Below are positions 1-8,707 of a stretch of DNA of 64,000 nucleotides, piece by piece. The position numbers and the translations under genes were made by a program. Origin of the DNA: Clostridium sp. CAG:762. GTDB lineage: Bacteria > Bacillota_I > Bacilli_A > RF39 > UBA660. The notes beneath the pieces were generated by a model that had not been told where the DNA came from, ran no database searches, and saw only the letters and a program-made list of their open reading frames with translations. Each line of letters begins with the position of its first letter. The first letter of the stretch is position 1. Where the stretch lies: positions 3,863 to 67,862 of the forward strand of contig HF996836.1 in assembly GCA_000432575.1 (NCBI GenBank). The letters run 5' to 3'.

Positions 1-96
1 AGATATAGATATTTGTTCATTTCCACTGAAATATTCCTCTACCATATCTATTAAAGATTCATTATCATCAATCATTAAAACATTAATTTTTTTCAT
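1..96 (-). CDS. spo0A: Spo0A, sporulation response regulator (N-terminal fragment)
   Basis: The first 32 codons are present; the gene runs off the left edge. The start reads MKKINVLMIDDNESL, followed by IDMVEEYFSG, with the acidic pair of a receiver domain (IDDN, compare VADDN in Bacillus Spo0A) and the same spacing to the EY(I/F)xG segment. Spo0A is the master regulator of sporulation entry: phosphorylated on a receiver aspartate, it binds 0A boxes. A strong AAAGGAGG ribosome site lies 9 nt before the ATG and a perfect 0A box lies about 80 bp upstream. spoIVB, its usual upstream neighbour, is absent; the next gene upstream is tpiA. Because only the receiver start is visible, another response regulator is possible, but the residue match and the 0A box favour Spo0A. 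Confidence 0.8.
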   Translation of the reverse strand, partial: MKKINVLMIDDNESLIDMVEEYFSGNEQISIS

Positions 97-161
97 ACTA
101 CAATTCCTCCTTTATTCTTAAATTTAGTATATTACTTTTTCTAATTTTATACTAGAGTGAA

Positions 162-183
162 TTATGACAAGTTTTGTCGAAAA
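162..183 (-). promoter_or_regulatory. Spo0A box(es) upstream of spo0A
   Basis: The plus strand at 172-182 reads TTTTGTCGAAA, a perfect match to the 0A-box consensus TTTGTCRAA. A second partial half-site (ATGACAAG) lies just beside it at about 164-171. The position upstream of spo0A suggests autoregulation, as in Bacillus; the regulatory role is inferred. Confidence 0.6.
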
Positions 184-185
184 GT

Positions 186-227
186 AAAAAAAGAGAAGTA
201 TTAGCCACAACTTCTCTAATTTTTTTT
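186..227 (-). terminator. Intrinsic terminator after tpiA
   Basis: Inverted repeat AGAGAAGT / ACTTCTCT at 192-199 and 210-217. On the minus strand it is followed by a U-run (186-191); on the plus strand it is also followed by a T-run, so it could act both ways. It closes the pgk-tpiA operon. Confidence 0.75.
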
Positions 228-948
228 ATACTGTTTCAATTATTTTTATTATATCTTCTATTTTTGAAGATATTGTGCCAATTAGGACACCATCTAGTTT
301 ATTGATATCAAGTATTTTTTTGATATTTTCTTTGTTAACACTTCCTCCATATAATATTTTGAAATCTATATTATCATATTTACTTAATACTTCATAAATA
401 TGGTTAATAACAATTTCTATTTCTTTTACTTCAGGTGCTTTACCAGTGCCTATTGCATATATTGGTTCATAAGCTATGATAATTTCTTTTTTTTCATTTA
501 AATCATCGAGTCCTAAAATAGCATGACTTATTTGGTTATTTATTTTTACTAGGGTTTCATCATTGTTATGTTCACTTAATGTTTCACCGACACAAATAAT
601 TGGGGTTATTCCATGGTTTAAGCATTGTCTTGTTTTTTCATTGATTATTTCATCGGTTTCATGAAAAAGATTTCTTCTTTCACTGTGGCCGACTAAAGAG
701 TATTTTGCTCCGATGCTATTAAGTTGAATGCTTGATACTTCGCCAGTGAAGGCTCCATTTAATTCGTTGCTGAGGTTTTGGCTACCTATATCATATTTGG
801 TGTTTTTAATAAATGTTTCAATATATAGGTAACTGGGAATGATTATTATTTTGTTATCTGTTTTTACTTTGTTTATTCTTTCGATATATTCATTTACTAA
901 ATCGTAATTTAAATTCATTTTATGATTTAAGGCTATAATTTTAGTCAT
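226..948 (-). CDS. tpiA: Triosephosphate isomerase
   Basis: Interconverts dihydroxyacetone phosphate and glyceraldehyde 3-phosphate in cytoplasmic glycolysis. Length 240 aa, slightly short for the family (about 250). Catalytic residues are visible: Asn8 and Lys10 in ALNHK, His88 in GHSERR, Glu161 in AYEPIYAIGTG, and the phosphate-binding YGGSV at 200-204. The last phosphate loop reads DGVLIGTISS where most TIMs have DGxLVGGASL, a small departure. It is the last gene of an operon with pgk, a YbhN-like protein and a GT4 glycosyltransferase; its ATG overlaps the end of the glycosyltransferase gene by 8 nt, implying translational coupling. A terminator follows. Confidence 0.95.
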   Translation of the reverse strand: MTKIIALNHKMNLNYDLVNEYIERINKVKTDNKIIIIPSYLYIETFIKNTKYDIGSQNLSNELNGAFTGEVSSIQLNSIGAKYSLVGHSERRNLFHETDEIINEKTRQCLNHGITPIICVGETLSEHNNDETLVKINNQISHAILGLDDLNEKKEIIIAYEPIYAIGTGKAPEVKEIEIVINHIYEVLSKYDNIDFKILYGGSVNKENIKKILDINKLDGVLIGTISSKIEDIIKIIETV

Positions 949-2170
949 TTTCTTTAAACACTTCCTTTATGGTATCTACGAGTGGGATAACTATTTTTCT
1001 ATTTTTTTTGATAGCTGTACGATATACTTCTAATACGGAAGTGGCAAATTTTTCTGATGAATATTTTTCGGCATCAATTCTGGCTTTTTTTCCTAGATTT
1101 TTAAGTAGTTCGCGGTCTTGATATAGTTTAGTGATGGCCTCGATGTATTCTTCTAAATTGTTAAATATTATTCCATCAACATTGTTCATTATGGTGCCTG
1201 TAAAGCTTTCATCGTTGATGCAGACAACAGGTAATCCTGCGGCCATGGCTTCGATAACTGTTAAGCCTTGTGTTTCTGTTACTGAGGCTGTGGCAAATAT
1301 ATCGGCAATAAGGTAATATTCACTGATGCTATCCCATGGTACTTTTCCTGTAAATATGACATTTTTGCCGAGTTTCCTTTTATAAACATATTCTTTGTAA
1401 TATCCCATATCCGGACCATCGCCTATAATTAGTAACTTAATTTTTTTGCTTAGTTTTATTAGTTTCTCCATTCCATTGAGAAGTAAATCAATGTTTTTTT
1501 CAGTGCCAATTCTTCCTACAAATAATATAACGAAATCATCTTTTGCTATACCTAAACTATTTCTTTTTTCTAAGATGTTTAAGTTTTTGTTGTTTTCTAG
1601 GTAAAATTTCTCTATTTCGATACCTGTTGGTATGACATAAACATTTCTATTTACTTTGTATTTTTCTTTAAATAATTCTTTGGTTTTTTCTGTTGGTACG
1701 ATTAACTCAGATATTGTTTTATCGCAATAAAATAGTGTTAGGTATTCAACAATTTTTTTGCTAGTACCTACAAAATATCCTTTTGTTATATAATGGACAT
1801 AGTCTTCGTACATGGTATGATATGTATGAACTAAGGGGATGTGAAATTGTTTTGCAATGATTCTGGCAAAGGTGCCTACTCCAAATTCTGTTTGGGAATG
1901 GATTACATCTAAGTGCCATTTCCTAATTTTATTCACGATTTTAACTGGATATATGCCTGTTAAACGGTAATCATAAATACCTACGGGAATTCCTGGTATT
2001 CTAATTACTTTTTCGTCTTCTTCATACTTATACTTCATATTTTCATTGTTAACTGTTACGATATAAACTGTATGTCCTTGTTTTTCTAAGGCTTTTTTTA
2101 ACATAACTATACTGGTTGATACTCCATTAATGAATGGTGGATAAGTATCGGTAAATATTCCTATGCGCAA
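941..2170 (-). CDS. GT4 glycosyltransferase, probably diacylglycerol glucosyltransferase
   Basis: 409 aa, two Rossmann-like halves of a GT-B enzyme. The N-terminal GIFTDTYPPFINGVSTS and the middle HTYHTMYEDYVHY are typical of 1,2-diacylglycerol 3-alpha-glucosyltransferases, which make glycolipid membrane lipids and lipoteichoic acid anchors. The donor-site EX7E region is near residue 300 (TETQGLTVIEAMAAGLPVV) and FVGRIGTEKN near 217. No signal peptide; such enzymes sit on the inner membrane face. It lies 2 nt after the YbhN-like gene and overlaps tpiA. The pairing with a putative lipid-handling YbhN protein supports a glycolipid role, but the exact acceptor cannot be proven from sequence. Confidence 0.8.
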   Translation of the reverse strand: MRIGIFTDTYPPFINGVSTSIVMLKKALEKQGHTVYIVTVNNENMKYKYEEDEKVIRIPGIPVGIYDYRLTGIYPVKIVNKIRKWHLDVIHSQTEFGVGTFARIIAKQFHIPLVHTYHTMYEDYVHYITKGYFVGTSKKIVEYLTLFYCDKTISELIVPTEKTKELFKEKYKVNRNVYVIPTGIEIEKFYLENNKNLNILEKRNSLGIAKDDFVILFVGRIGTEKNIDLLLNGMEKLIKLSKKIKLLIIGDGPDMGYYKEYVYKRKLGKNVIFTGKVPWDSISEYYLIADIFATASVTETQGLTVIEAMAAGLPVVCINDESFTGTIMNNVDGIIFNNLEEYIEAITKLYQDRELLKNLGKKARIDAEKYSSEKFATSVLEVYRTAIKKNRKIVIPLVDTIKEVFKEND

Positions 2171-2172
2171 GG

Positions 2173-3249
2173 TTAATCACTTCCTTTTTTATAAAATGGA
2201 ATTAGAATTCCTCCAAAAATCATGCCTATATAATATGTTACTACTCTCCAAATGAGCATGATTGATACTAGAACTGAGTTACTTAGGAAGTAGCCATAAA
2301 AGTGGAGAAAGCCATATTCTATTCCCCCACTTCCTCCTGGAATTGGTACGAATGAGCCAATTAGCATAACATAACTCACAGCGACAAGAGATGTTATATA
2401 ATTAATATTAGAGGTAGATCCGATGCCTTTTATTAAGATAATAGGTACACTGTAAAGGAAAACTAAGGCCATGATGTTGACAATGATACCAATTAATACA
2501 TATTTTTTGCTTTCTTTTAATATCATGGCATTTTCATAGAAACTGGTAATATAATCAGTAAATTTTTTCTTGGTTTTTTCTAGGTTTTTAATTATTTTTA
2601 ATTTGGCTAAGAAGACAAGTAATTTATCAGCAATAAAACTACTTATTTTCTTACCAAAGCTGATAATGAATGAACCTAGCCAAACTAGAAAATTAATAAT
2701 GAAGCCTAATGTTACTAAATTAGCCATGACATTGTTTTTAGGAAATAGTCCTGTTGCTCGGTTATAGATAACGGCGAAGAGACCTAATATGATTAAGGCT
2801 GTTTGGTATAGGATAAAGTTTTGTAAGACGATATTGGTTCCTATTCCATAAGGTATTCCTTCTTGATGTAAGTAATATATTTGGGAAGGTTGTCCGCCTG
2901 TGGCAAATGGGGTAATTCCATTAAAAAATTGGGTAATAAAGTTTAATTCAAATGCTTTTTTTAATTTATATTTTTGCTTGTTACATTTGGCCACGATATA
3001 CAAGCTGATACCTAAGAAAAAACGATATAATACCATTAAGATAATGCCTATTAATAAATAGAATATGTTCATTTTTTGAATGTTGGCTATGACCTCGTTG
3101 AAGTCATCTTTCAAGGTGAAATATAATATGATAAAAATAACAATAAACATGATTATCATATTTAGGATATATTTAGTTTTACTATTTTTTTTGTTTTCTA
3201 TATCTTCTTCATTTTTTATTATTTCTTTATTTTCCATCTTCAATAACAC
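2173..3249 (-). CDS. YbhN/UPF0104 (lysylphosphatidylglycerol synthase TM-like) membrane protein
   Basis: About 354-358 aa, multi-pass membrane protein with a charged cytoplasmic N-terminus and roughly eight hydrophobic segments. The motifs FFNGITPFATGGQPSQIYYL and PIPGGSGGIEYGF are hallmarks of the UPF0104/YbhN (LPG_synthase_TM) family, the membrane half of MprF-like proteins; no synthetase domain is attached. A GTG start overlaps the end of pgk; the ATG at 3237 (MENKEII) is an alternative. The family is thought to move or modify lipids, and being next to a glycolipid glucosyltransferase fits this, but the substrate is unknown. Confidence 0.8.
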   Translation of the reverse strand: MLLKMENKEIIKNEEDIENKKNSKTKYILNMIIMFIVIFIILYFTLKDDFNEVIANIQKMNIFYLLIGIILMVLYRFFLGISLYIVAKCNKQKYKLKKAFELNFITQFFNGITPFATGGQPSQIYYLHQEGIPYGIGTNIVLQNFILYQTALIILGLFAVIYNRATGLFPKNNVMANLVTLGFIINFLVWLGSFIISFGKKISSFIADKLLVFLAKLKIIKNLEKTKKKFTDYITSFYENAMILKESKKYVLIGIIVNIMALVFLYSVPIILIKGIGSTSNINYITSLVAVSYVMLIGSFVPIPGGSGGIEYGFLHFYGYFLSNSVLVSIMLIWRVVTYYIGMIFGGILIPFYKKGSD

Positions 3250-4420
3250 TTAATCCTGGTAATGTTTTACCTTCTAAGTATTCAAGTGTTGCTCCACCTC
3301 CTGTTGATACATGATAAAATTTGTTAGTATAACCTAATTTATTAACGGATGATGCTGAGTCTCCACCTCCAATTATGGTTTTTATATTGTTTTTGGTTAA
3401 GTATTCATAGATAGCTTTTGTCCCATGGCTAAATTTTTCTATTTCAAATACTCCCATTGGACCATTCATAATAACTCTTTTGGCATTTTGTAAATTGTAT
3501 TCAAATAGTTTTATGGTTTCTCGGCCAATATCAAGGGCTATTTCATTATCTAAAATGCTATCTATGTTTTTGTTGGTAGCATGTGCTTCAGGGCTAATTT
3601 CTGTTGCAACAATGGCATCTACTGGTAATACTATTTTATTTTTATAGTTTATTAAGATATTCTTAGCATAGTCTAACGATTCTGTATCTATTAGGGATGA
3701 GCCAACATTATAACCTAAAGATGCTAAGAAGGTATAGGCCATTCCTCCGCCAATTAATAGTTTATCGCACTTAGTTATTAAGTTGTCAATTACTTTGATT
3801 TTATCGCTTACTTTTTTGCCTCCCATAATAACAATAAAAGGTTTTGTGTTTTCTTCTAAGAGGCTGTCTATTTTATTTAGTTCGTTTAAAACTAGAAATC
3901 CTACAGCACTTGGAAGTATTTTGGCGATGCCGACATTAGAGGCATGTGCTCTATGTAAGGTACCATAAGCATCATTGATAAATACTTCGCCTAAGGATGC
4001 CCAGTATGAAGCAAGATCCATATCACATGAGCTTTCTTTTTTTGAATTTAAATCTTCATATCTTGTATTTTCTATTAATAATATTTCTTTTTCTTTTAAG
4101 TTAGAAGCCATTTTGGTTAGTTCATCACTTCTAGTATCTTTGGAAAATAGAATATTTTTATGGAGTAATTTACCTAATCGAATGCTAACAGGATATAGAG
4201 AATTTTTTGCTTTATCGCTTTCTTTTTTGATTTTACCTAAATGAGATAAGATAATTATTTTGCAATTATTTTTAAGTAAATAATTAATTGTATCTAAACT
4301 CATTCTAATTCTGGTATCGTCTTCTATAATTCCGTCTTTGATGGGTACATTGTAATCACATCTTAATATTACTTTTTTACTACTTAAATCCATATCTGTT
4401 ATACTACGCATGTGAATCAT
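3227..4420 (-). CDS. pgk: Phosphoglycerate kinase
   Basis: Transfers phosphate from 1,3-bisphosphoglycerate to ADP. 397 aa, the normal length. Family motifs in order: RCDYNVPIKDG near residue 20, LSHLGK near 60, NDAYGTLHRAHAS near 150, MGGKKVSDKI near 195, NGPMGVFE near 320, GGGDSASSV and TGGGATLEYLEGKTLPG near the C-terminus (nucleotide site). An alternative ATG is three codons downstream (MRSITDMD). First gene of the pgk - YbhN - GT4 - tpiA operon; a TATAAT lies at 4438-4443. The glyceraldehyde-3-phosphate dehydrogenase gene that often precedes pgk is not adjacent. Confidence 0.97.
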   Translation of the reverse strand: MIHMRSITDMDLSSKKVILRCDYNVPIKDGIIEDDTRIRMSLDTINYLLKNNCKIIILSHLGKIKKESDKAKNSLYPVSIRLGKLLHKNILFSKDTRSDELTKMASNLKEKEILLIENTRYEDLNSKKESSCDMDLASYWASLGEVFINDAYGTLHRAHASNVGIAKILPSAVGFLVLNELNKIDSLLEENTKPFIVIMGGKKVSDKIKVIDNLITKCDKLLIGGGMAYTFLASLGYNVGSSLIDTESLDYAKNILINYKNKIVLPVDAIVATEISPEAHATNKNIDSILDNEIALDIGRETIKLFEYNLQNAKRVIMNGPMGVFEIEKFSHGTKAIYEYLTKNNIKTIIGGGDSASSVNKLGYTNKFYHVSTGGGATLEYLEGKTLPGLSVIEDGK

Positions 4421-4520
4421 CTCTACTTTCTTATTTGATTATAGCATACTTTTTTATGATTTAAAATAATTATTATATTTATTTGACACTTTTAATGGTT
4501 AAATACTATTATTTGTTGTT

Positions 4521-4541
4521 TTTGCTATGCTGTTATAGTTC
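4521..4541 (+). repeat. Dispersed intergenic element, copy 1
   Basis: TTTGCTATGCTGTTATAGTTC on the plus strand. It is the only copy that does not follow the 3' end of a gene on the same strand. Confidence 0.6.
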
Positions 4542-4647
4542 TTTAGATTGATTAAATGAATAGAAAAAAATAAGATAATAAATGAATCTTATTTTGTTAT
4601 TGGTTTTGTATTTATCTATTTTTATTTTAAAATTTATACTGGTAAAA

Positions 4648-4680
4648 AAAATACCAATTTCTTTTAAAATTGATATTTTC
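4648..4680 (-). terminator. Terminator after tRNA-Thr
   Basis: On the minus strand, ATATCAATTT pairs with AAATTGGTAT around a short loop and is followed by a run of eight T. Confidence 0.7.
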
Positions 4681-4723
4681 TATACTTAATCCAAAACTAT
4701 AAAAGTCTGGACAGATTTCCCAA

Positions 4724-4799
4724 TGGTGCTGAAAATAGGACTTGAACCTACGACCTATCCCTTACGAGAGGATTGCTCTACCAACTGAGCTATTTCAGC
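4724..4799 (-). tRNA. tRNA-Thr (anticodon CGT)
   Basis: 76-nt cloverleaf including an encoded CCA. Acceptor stem GCTGAAA / TTTCAGC; D-arm GCTC...GAGC; anticodon stem ATCCT / GGGAT closing loop CTCGTAA, giving anticodon CGT (reads ACG); T-loop GTTCAAGTC. Followed by its own terminator. Confidence 0.93.
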
Positions 4800-4807
4800 T
4801 TAAAGGC

Positions 4808-5281
4808 CTAATCGATAGGCTTGCATACATCAACATATTTATTAGTTGGTATTATTTCTTCTAATTCTTTTATACTAAGTTCAATTGCCGAATTGCAACT
4901 ACCACAGGCTGGGAAGACGGTATCATATTTTTTTAGGGATATGTCTAAGTAGATATCTGCTTCTTCTTTTAAACCAAAGGGACATATTCCTCCAACAGGA
5001 TGTCCTGTATGAATTAAGGCTTCGTCTTTGTTTAGCATTCTTGGTTTAAAACCAAATGTATTTTTAAATTTAGCATTATCTAGTTTCATATTGCCCGCCA
5101 TAAGGATAAGCATTATTTTATCTTCACCATTTTTTAAGGAAATGGTTTTGGCTATTCTTTCGGGTAATGTATTTAAGGCATTAGCTGCCTCTAAAACAGT
5201 GGCACTGCTTTCATTTAGTATAATTATATCTTTATCTTTGTTATATTTTTTTAAATGATTTTTTACACTTGTAATACTCAT
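4808..5281 (-). CDS. YbaK/EbsC-type aminoacyl-tRNA deacylase
   Basis: 157 aa, single YbaK/ProX domain. These free-standing proteins hydrolyse mischarged aminoacyl-tRNA, classically Cys-tRNA(Pro). The signature HTGHPVGGICPFGL is near residue 92 and the catalytic-type lysine is in AKTISLK near 49; PACGSCNSAIELS is near 127. The substrate tRNA cannot be told from sequence. Located 8 nt from tRNA-Thr and 9 nt after an unknown ORF on the same strand, so the three may be co-transcribed. Confidence 0.88.
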   Translation of the reverse strand: MSITSVKNHLKKYNKDKDIIILNESSATVLEAANALNTLPERIAKTISLKNGEDKIMLILMAGNMKLDNAKFKNTFGFKPRMLNKDEALIHTGHPVGGICPFGLKEEADIYLDISLKKYDTVFPACGSCNSAIELSIKELEEIIPTNKYVDVCKPID

Positions 5282-5290
5282 ATTAACCTC

Positions 5291-5677
5291 TTATTTTTTA
5301 ATAAGTTTTTTATTATTGGTACTATTATTTATTTTATCTAATTCATTTTTTATTTCGTCTTTGTGTTTTATAAAATATCTATTTAAATTAAAATATTCTT
5401 TGTCTTTATTGCAATAAGCAAGGGATGTTATGAAACCTTTGATATAATGAATATCTTTAGTTCTAGTAACATCGGTTAAGTAAACGCATCGATTGTTTTC
5501 AAAACCACTGCTGATGCTTTGAATTATGTTAGATGAACAGATAGGACAGTAATAGAAATAAAAACCCGTTCTTCCTTCATCATTGCTACTTTTGAAAACT
5601 ACTTCATGATTACAATTATCTATATTTATTTCACCATTTAAAAACTTACTAGGATTAAATTTATTCATATAACACAC
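5291..5677 (-). CDS. Hypothetical protein with CPIC motif
   Basis: 128 aa, unrecognised. The sequence contains CNHE near residue 23 and YYCPICSSNI near 44, suggesting a small metal-binding knuckle, then a mixed alpha/beta stretch and a lysine/asparagine-rich tail. An alternative start is the ATG at 5668 (MNKFNPSKF). It lies between tRNA-Ser and the YbaK-type gene on the same strand. Confidence 0.6.
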   Translation of the reverse strand: MCYMNKFNPSKFLNGEINIDNCNHEVVFKSSNDEGRTGFYFYYCPICSSNIIQSISSGFENNRCVYLTDVTRTKDIHYIKGFITSLAYCNKDKEYFNLNRYFIKHKDEIKNELDKINNSTNNKKLIKK

Positions 5678-5685
5678 CCTTTCTT

Positions 5686-5711
5686 AGAAAAAATAAAAAT
5701 CCTTAACGGAT
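5686..5711 (-). terminator. Terminator after tRNA-Ser
   Basis: Short hairpin ATCC-GTTAA-GGAT at 5699-5711 followed on the minus strand by TTTTATTTTTT. Confidence 0.5.
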
Positions 5712-5729
5712 GCTACTTACAAATATATA

Positions 5730-5820
5730 TGGCGGAGTAGGAGAGATTTGAACTCTCGCACCAGTTTCCCAGTCTACACCCTTAGCAGGGGCGCCTCTTC
5801 AGCCTCTTGAGTACTACTCC
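5730..5820 (-). tRNA. tRNA-Ser (anticodon GCT)
   Basis: 91-nt class II tRNA with a long variable arm. Acceptor GGAGTAG / CTACTCC, discriminator G and encoded CCA; anticodon stem CGCCC / GGGTG with loop CTGCTAA, anticodon GCT (reads AGC/AGT); T-arm GAGAG / CTCTC around TTCAAAT. Confidence 0.94.
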
Positions 5821-5908
5821 ATCTGCCACATTAATATTGTATATTAAAAGTAATTATTTGTCAAACATTTTTTTAAACATTTTAACATAGAATTCATTAG
5901 GTGAATTT

Positions 5909-6667
5909 ATGAAAACAAGTATTTTAGGTATTAATATTAATTATATGCATGTTGGTCATGGTAAGAATTTGATTCTTTTACATGGTTGGGGGCTTTGTTT
6001 GGATTATTTTAATAATCTTATTAATGATTTGAAGGATAATTACTCTATTTATGCTATTGATTTACCCGGATTTGGTGAGAGTGAATTAAGAGAATCTTTT
6101 AATACTGCTGATTATAGTGAGATAGTTTTAGAATTTATTAAGCAATTCAAAATACAATCCCCTACTTTGCTTGGTCATTCTTTTGGTGGCAAGGTGATTA
6201 TTGATCTTGTTACTAATAGGAAATATAATCCTGATAAGATAATTTTAATTGATTCAGCAGGAATAAATAAAAAGAAAAGTATTTATAAGAAGTATAAGAT
6301 GTATAAGTATAAATTGTTAAAGAATTTAATAAAGAAATTTTATAATGAGAAAAGAGCTAATTATTTGCTTGATGATTTGAGGAGAAAATATGGTTCTAAG
6401 GATTATAATAATAGTAATGTTATTTTAAGAAATACTTTGGTAAAAGTGGTTAATGATAATTATATAGATAAACTTAGTTTAATAAAGTGTCCTACGATTT
6501 TGTTGTGGGGTGAATATGATACGGAAACTCCAATAAGTGATGGTATGATTATGAATAAGTATATTAAGGATTCGGCTTTGATTACTATTAAAAATGCAAA
6601 CCATTTTCCTTTAAGTACTAATTATATGGAATGTTTATTGATTATTGATAGTTTTTTGAGGAGTTAG
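5909..6667 (+). CDS. Alpha/beta hydrolase
   Basis: 252 aa, one alpha/beta-hydrolase fold. Visible: oxyanion region HGWGLCLDYF near residue 25, nucleophile elbow GHSFGG (Ser near 91), acid in LWGEYDTETP near 206 and histidine in NANHFPLS near 234. The lid region is rich in Lys and Tyr. No signal peptide, so cytoplasmic. Substrate not predictable; families with this triad include esterases and C-C hydrolases. It is a single gene read toward the opposing sulfatase, with a shared hairpin terminator in between. Confidence 0.85.
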   Translation: MKTSILGININYMHVGHGKNLILLHGWGLCLDYFNNLINDLKDNYSIYAIDLPGFGESELRESFNTADYSEIVLEFIKQFKIQSPTLLGHSFGGKVIIDLVTNRKYNPDKIILIDSAGINKKKSIYKKYKMYKYKLLKNLIKKFYNEKRANYLLDDLRRKYGSKDYNNSNVILRNTLVKVVNDNYIDKLSLIKCPTILLWGEYDTETPISDGMIMNKYIKDSALITIKNANHFPLSTNYMECLLIIDSFLRS

Positions 6668-6670
6668 TTA

Positions 6671-6700
6671 AAAAAACACCTAGTTTTTTAGGTGCTCTTT
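6671..6700. terminator. Bidirectional terminator
   Basis: CACCTA (6677-6682) pairs with TAGGTG (6689-6694), flanked by an A-run on the left and TCTTTT on the right. It serves the hydrolase (plus) and, after the dispersed element, the sulfatase (minus). Confidence 0.75.
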
Positions 6701-6711
6701 TCATAAGATAA

Positions 6712-6737
6712 TTTTTAGAATTATAACAGCATAGCAA
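6712..6737 (-). repeat. Dispersed intergenic element, copy 2
   Basis: Plus-strand text TTTTTAGAATTATAACAGC followed by ATAGCAA. In minus-strand sense it sits 20-25 nt after the sulfatase stop. Confidence 0.65.
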
Positions 6738-6759
6738 TAGTATATAATTTTAATGTTAT

Positions 6760-8697
6760 TTATTTTAAGACATTGTAATAATTAGATTTGATTATTAGTC
6801 TGCTCATGTTCATTCTATTGGCTACGATATTACTAATATTTTGAATGTAATCTTCGCTTACTTCTTCGCTGTTGTTTATTATTTTGTTACCACTTGTTAA
6901 ATAGGTTCCTTTGTTTGTTACCCAACTTCTGTTTTTGAAGAATGCTATTCCCTCACTATCACTGAAAATATCTTTTCCCATGAATAATCTTGAATCGTAT
7001 TTTAAACCAAATAAGTTATATACGGTAGGTATTACATCAATAGACATGGCTACTTTATCCACTGTAGTCTTTTTTATTTTACTATTCCATATTATAAGGT
7101 TATTGCTATTTATTTCTACAACAGCATCTCTTTGATAGTTTGATAATTCATTAATTTCTTCTAGTTTTAATCCATATGGATAGTGATCGCAGAGTAAAAC
7201 GATAACTGTATCATCTAATTTGCCTTTTTCTTCTAGTTTGTTAATTAATAGTTCTAGTGCTTTGTCTAATTCTATTTGAGTAGCAAGATAGGCTTTAACG
7301 GGCTCACTGTAAGGTAAATCTTTTACTTTTTCATAATGTTTTTTGCTCATTTTGTTGCCCCAGTTATATTCAAAATGTCCAGATACTGTCATGTAATACG
7401 TCATAAATTTATCATTATCAAGATAATCACTGGTAGTTTGTTCGATCATTTCAACATCACTTTCTGGCCACTGTTTACAATTAATGAGTTTCTCTAAGCC
7501 ATTGTAACAAGCTTTAAAGTTATCGAAACCCATTGATTTTATATATTTGTTTCTGTCTTGGAAGGTATATGAATGATCATGATAGGCATATGTTTGATAT
7601 CCTTCATTTTTGAACATCGTGGCAAGTCCATAAGGGAAATAATTGTTTCCACTACGCCATGTTTTAAGTATTGTGTTATTAGCATATAGTCCAGTTAAGG
7701 ATTGAAACTCTCCTCCTATGGTGCTTAAGTTATTAGAGGAATAATAGTTAGTGAAATGAAACCCGTCGTTAACTAATTTGTATAAGGTTGGGGTAAGTTC
7801 TTTTGAAACGGCAATTTCACTAAAACTTTCCGCGGTTATATATATTAGGTTTTTATTTTTAAATATTCCTGTATATTTGTTTTGTTTGGTCGGTGTATCA
7901 TTCATAATATAATTGGTAATTGTTTTGTTATCGCCACTTACTTTGTTTAGGATACTATCAAAGTCAATATCTAATTTGTTGTCTTCGTAAACAAATATTT
8001 CGTCTTTATTATTTTTGTCTTGGTTATCTTTGTTTTCTTTATTATCATTTTTATTATTTATAATTATTTTTTCTTCAAAGCCTCTTATGGATCTGTCTAT
8101 ATCTATGAATGTAGCATTGATTAGGCCAAGTTTCTCAATATTTAGAGCGTTATCATTGATGTTATGATATAAGTCATATGCACTGTATGTAATTCCTTTT
8201 TGTTTTTCTACATTGAAGGTGAAGACAAAGAAGAATACTATTATGGCAAGAAGATAAAATGGTATTTCTTTTAATTTCATTTTTTTAAAGCTAAGTTTAT
8301 CTTTTAGTATTATTGCTAGTATTAAAGGAAGAAATAGTAGTAACACTCCGTAGATGTTTTTAAATATACCACTTATTCCATTACCAGCGAATTTTAGACC
8401 CTGATCACTTAGTTTAAATACTGATAATGAGAAAAAGGAATCAAATATTTTTTCAAAGACAAAATAAATATTATACCAAATACCTAGAAATCCATATATA
8501 ACAAAGGTAATGATTTTATTTACTTTTTCATTAAATAAACTGGTTATTAGTGTTATTATTAAAGAAATAGGTATCATAAATAGAATGATATTAATAATCG
8601 TACTCCGCGAGAAGTTATCAAATGTTAAGATGCCATATATAAACTCTAATAATAGTAAAACTCCATAATTGAATAAAAATAGATAAAACTTTTTCAT
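6760..8697 (-). CDS. LTA-synthase-like membrane sulfatase (phosphoglycerol transferase family)
   Basis: 645 aa. Five hydrophobic segments in the first 160 residues, an Asn/Lys-rich linker near 214-232, then an extracellular sulfatase fold: metal ligand region TAESF (Glu290), nucleophile region NNLSTIGGEF (Thr326), SGHF (His441) and CDHYPY (Asp504, His505). This is the layout of LtaS-type enzymes, which transfer glycerol phosphate from phosphatidylglycerol to build lipoteichoic acid. The sequence around the nucleophile differs from canonical LtaS, so another phosphotransferase role is possible. Start supported by AGGAAGTG. It follows the DsbD-like gene by 10 nt, so likely one transcript. Confidence 0.82.
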   Translation of the reverse strand: MKKFYLFLFNYGVLLLLEFIYGILTFDNFSRSTIINIILFMIPISLIITLITSLFNEKVNKIITFVIYGFLGIWYNIYFVFEKIFDSFFSLSVFKLSDQGLKFAGNGISGIFKNIYGVLLLFLPLILAIILKDKLSFKKMKLKEIPFYLLAIIVFFFVFTFNVEKQKGITYSAYDLYHNINDNALNIEKLGLINATFIDIDRSIRGFEEKIIINNKNDNKENKDNQDKNNKDEIFVYEDNKLDIDFDSILNKVSGDNKTITNYIMNDTPTKQNKYTGIFKNKNLIYITAESFSEIAVSKELTPTLYKLVNDGFHFTNYYSSNNLSTIGGEFQSLTGLYANNTILKTWRSGNNYFPYGLATMFKNEGYQTYAYHDHSYTFQDRNKYIKSMGFDNFKACYNGLEKLINCKQWPESDVEMIEQTTSDYLDNDKFMTYYMTVSGHFEYNWGNKMSKKHYEKVKDLPYSEPVKAYLATQIELDKALELLINKLEEKGKLDDTVIVLLCDHYPYGLKLEEINELSNYQRDAVVEINSNNLIIWNSKIKKTTVDKVAMSIDVIPTVYNLFGLKYDSRLFMGKDIFSDSEGIAFFKNRSWVTNKGTYLTSGNKIINNSEEVSEDYIQNISNIVANRMNMSRLIIKSNYYNVLK

Positions 8698-8707
8698 ACT
8701 ACACTTC

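Larger units (their letters stand above)
4421..4723. other. Intergenic region between pgk and tRNA-Thr
   Basis: No credible ORF. It holds the pgk promoter (TATAAT, 4438-4443), one copy of the dispersed TTTGCTATGCTGTTATA element (4521-4541), a possible plus-strand hairpin AATAAGAT/ATCTTATT near 4568-4595, and the tRNA-Thr terminator (4648-4680). Confidence 0.6.

Noticed and set aside
5858..5872. TTTGTCAAA as a 0A box upstream of the hydrolase
   Set aside because: TTTGTCAA is also the reverse of a TTGACAAA -35, which is common in this sequence; too ambiguous.
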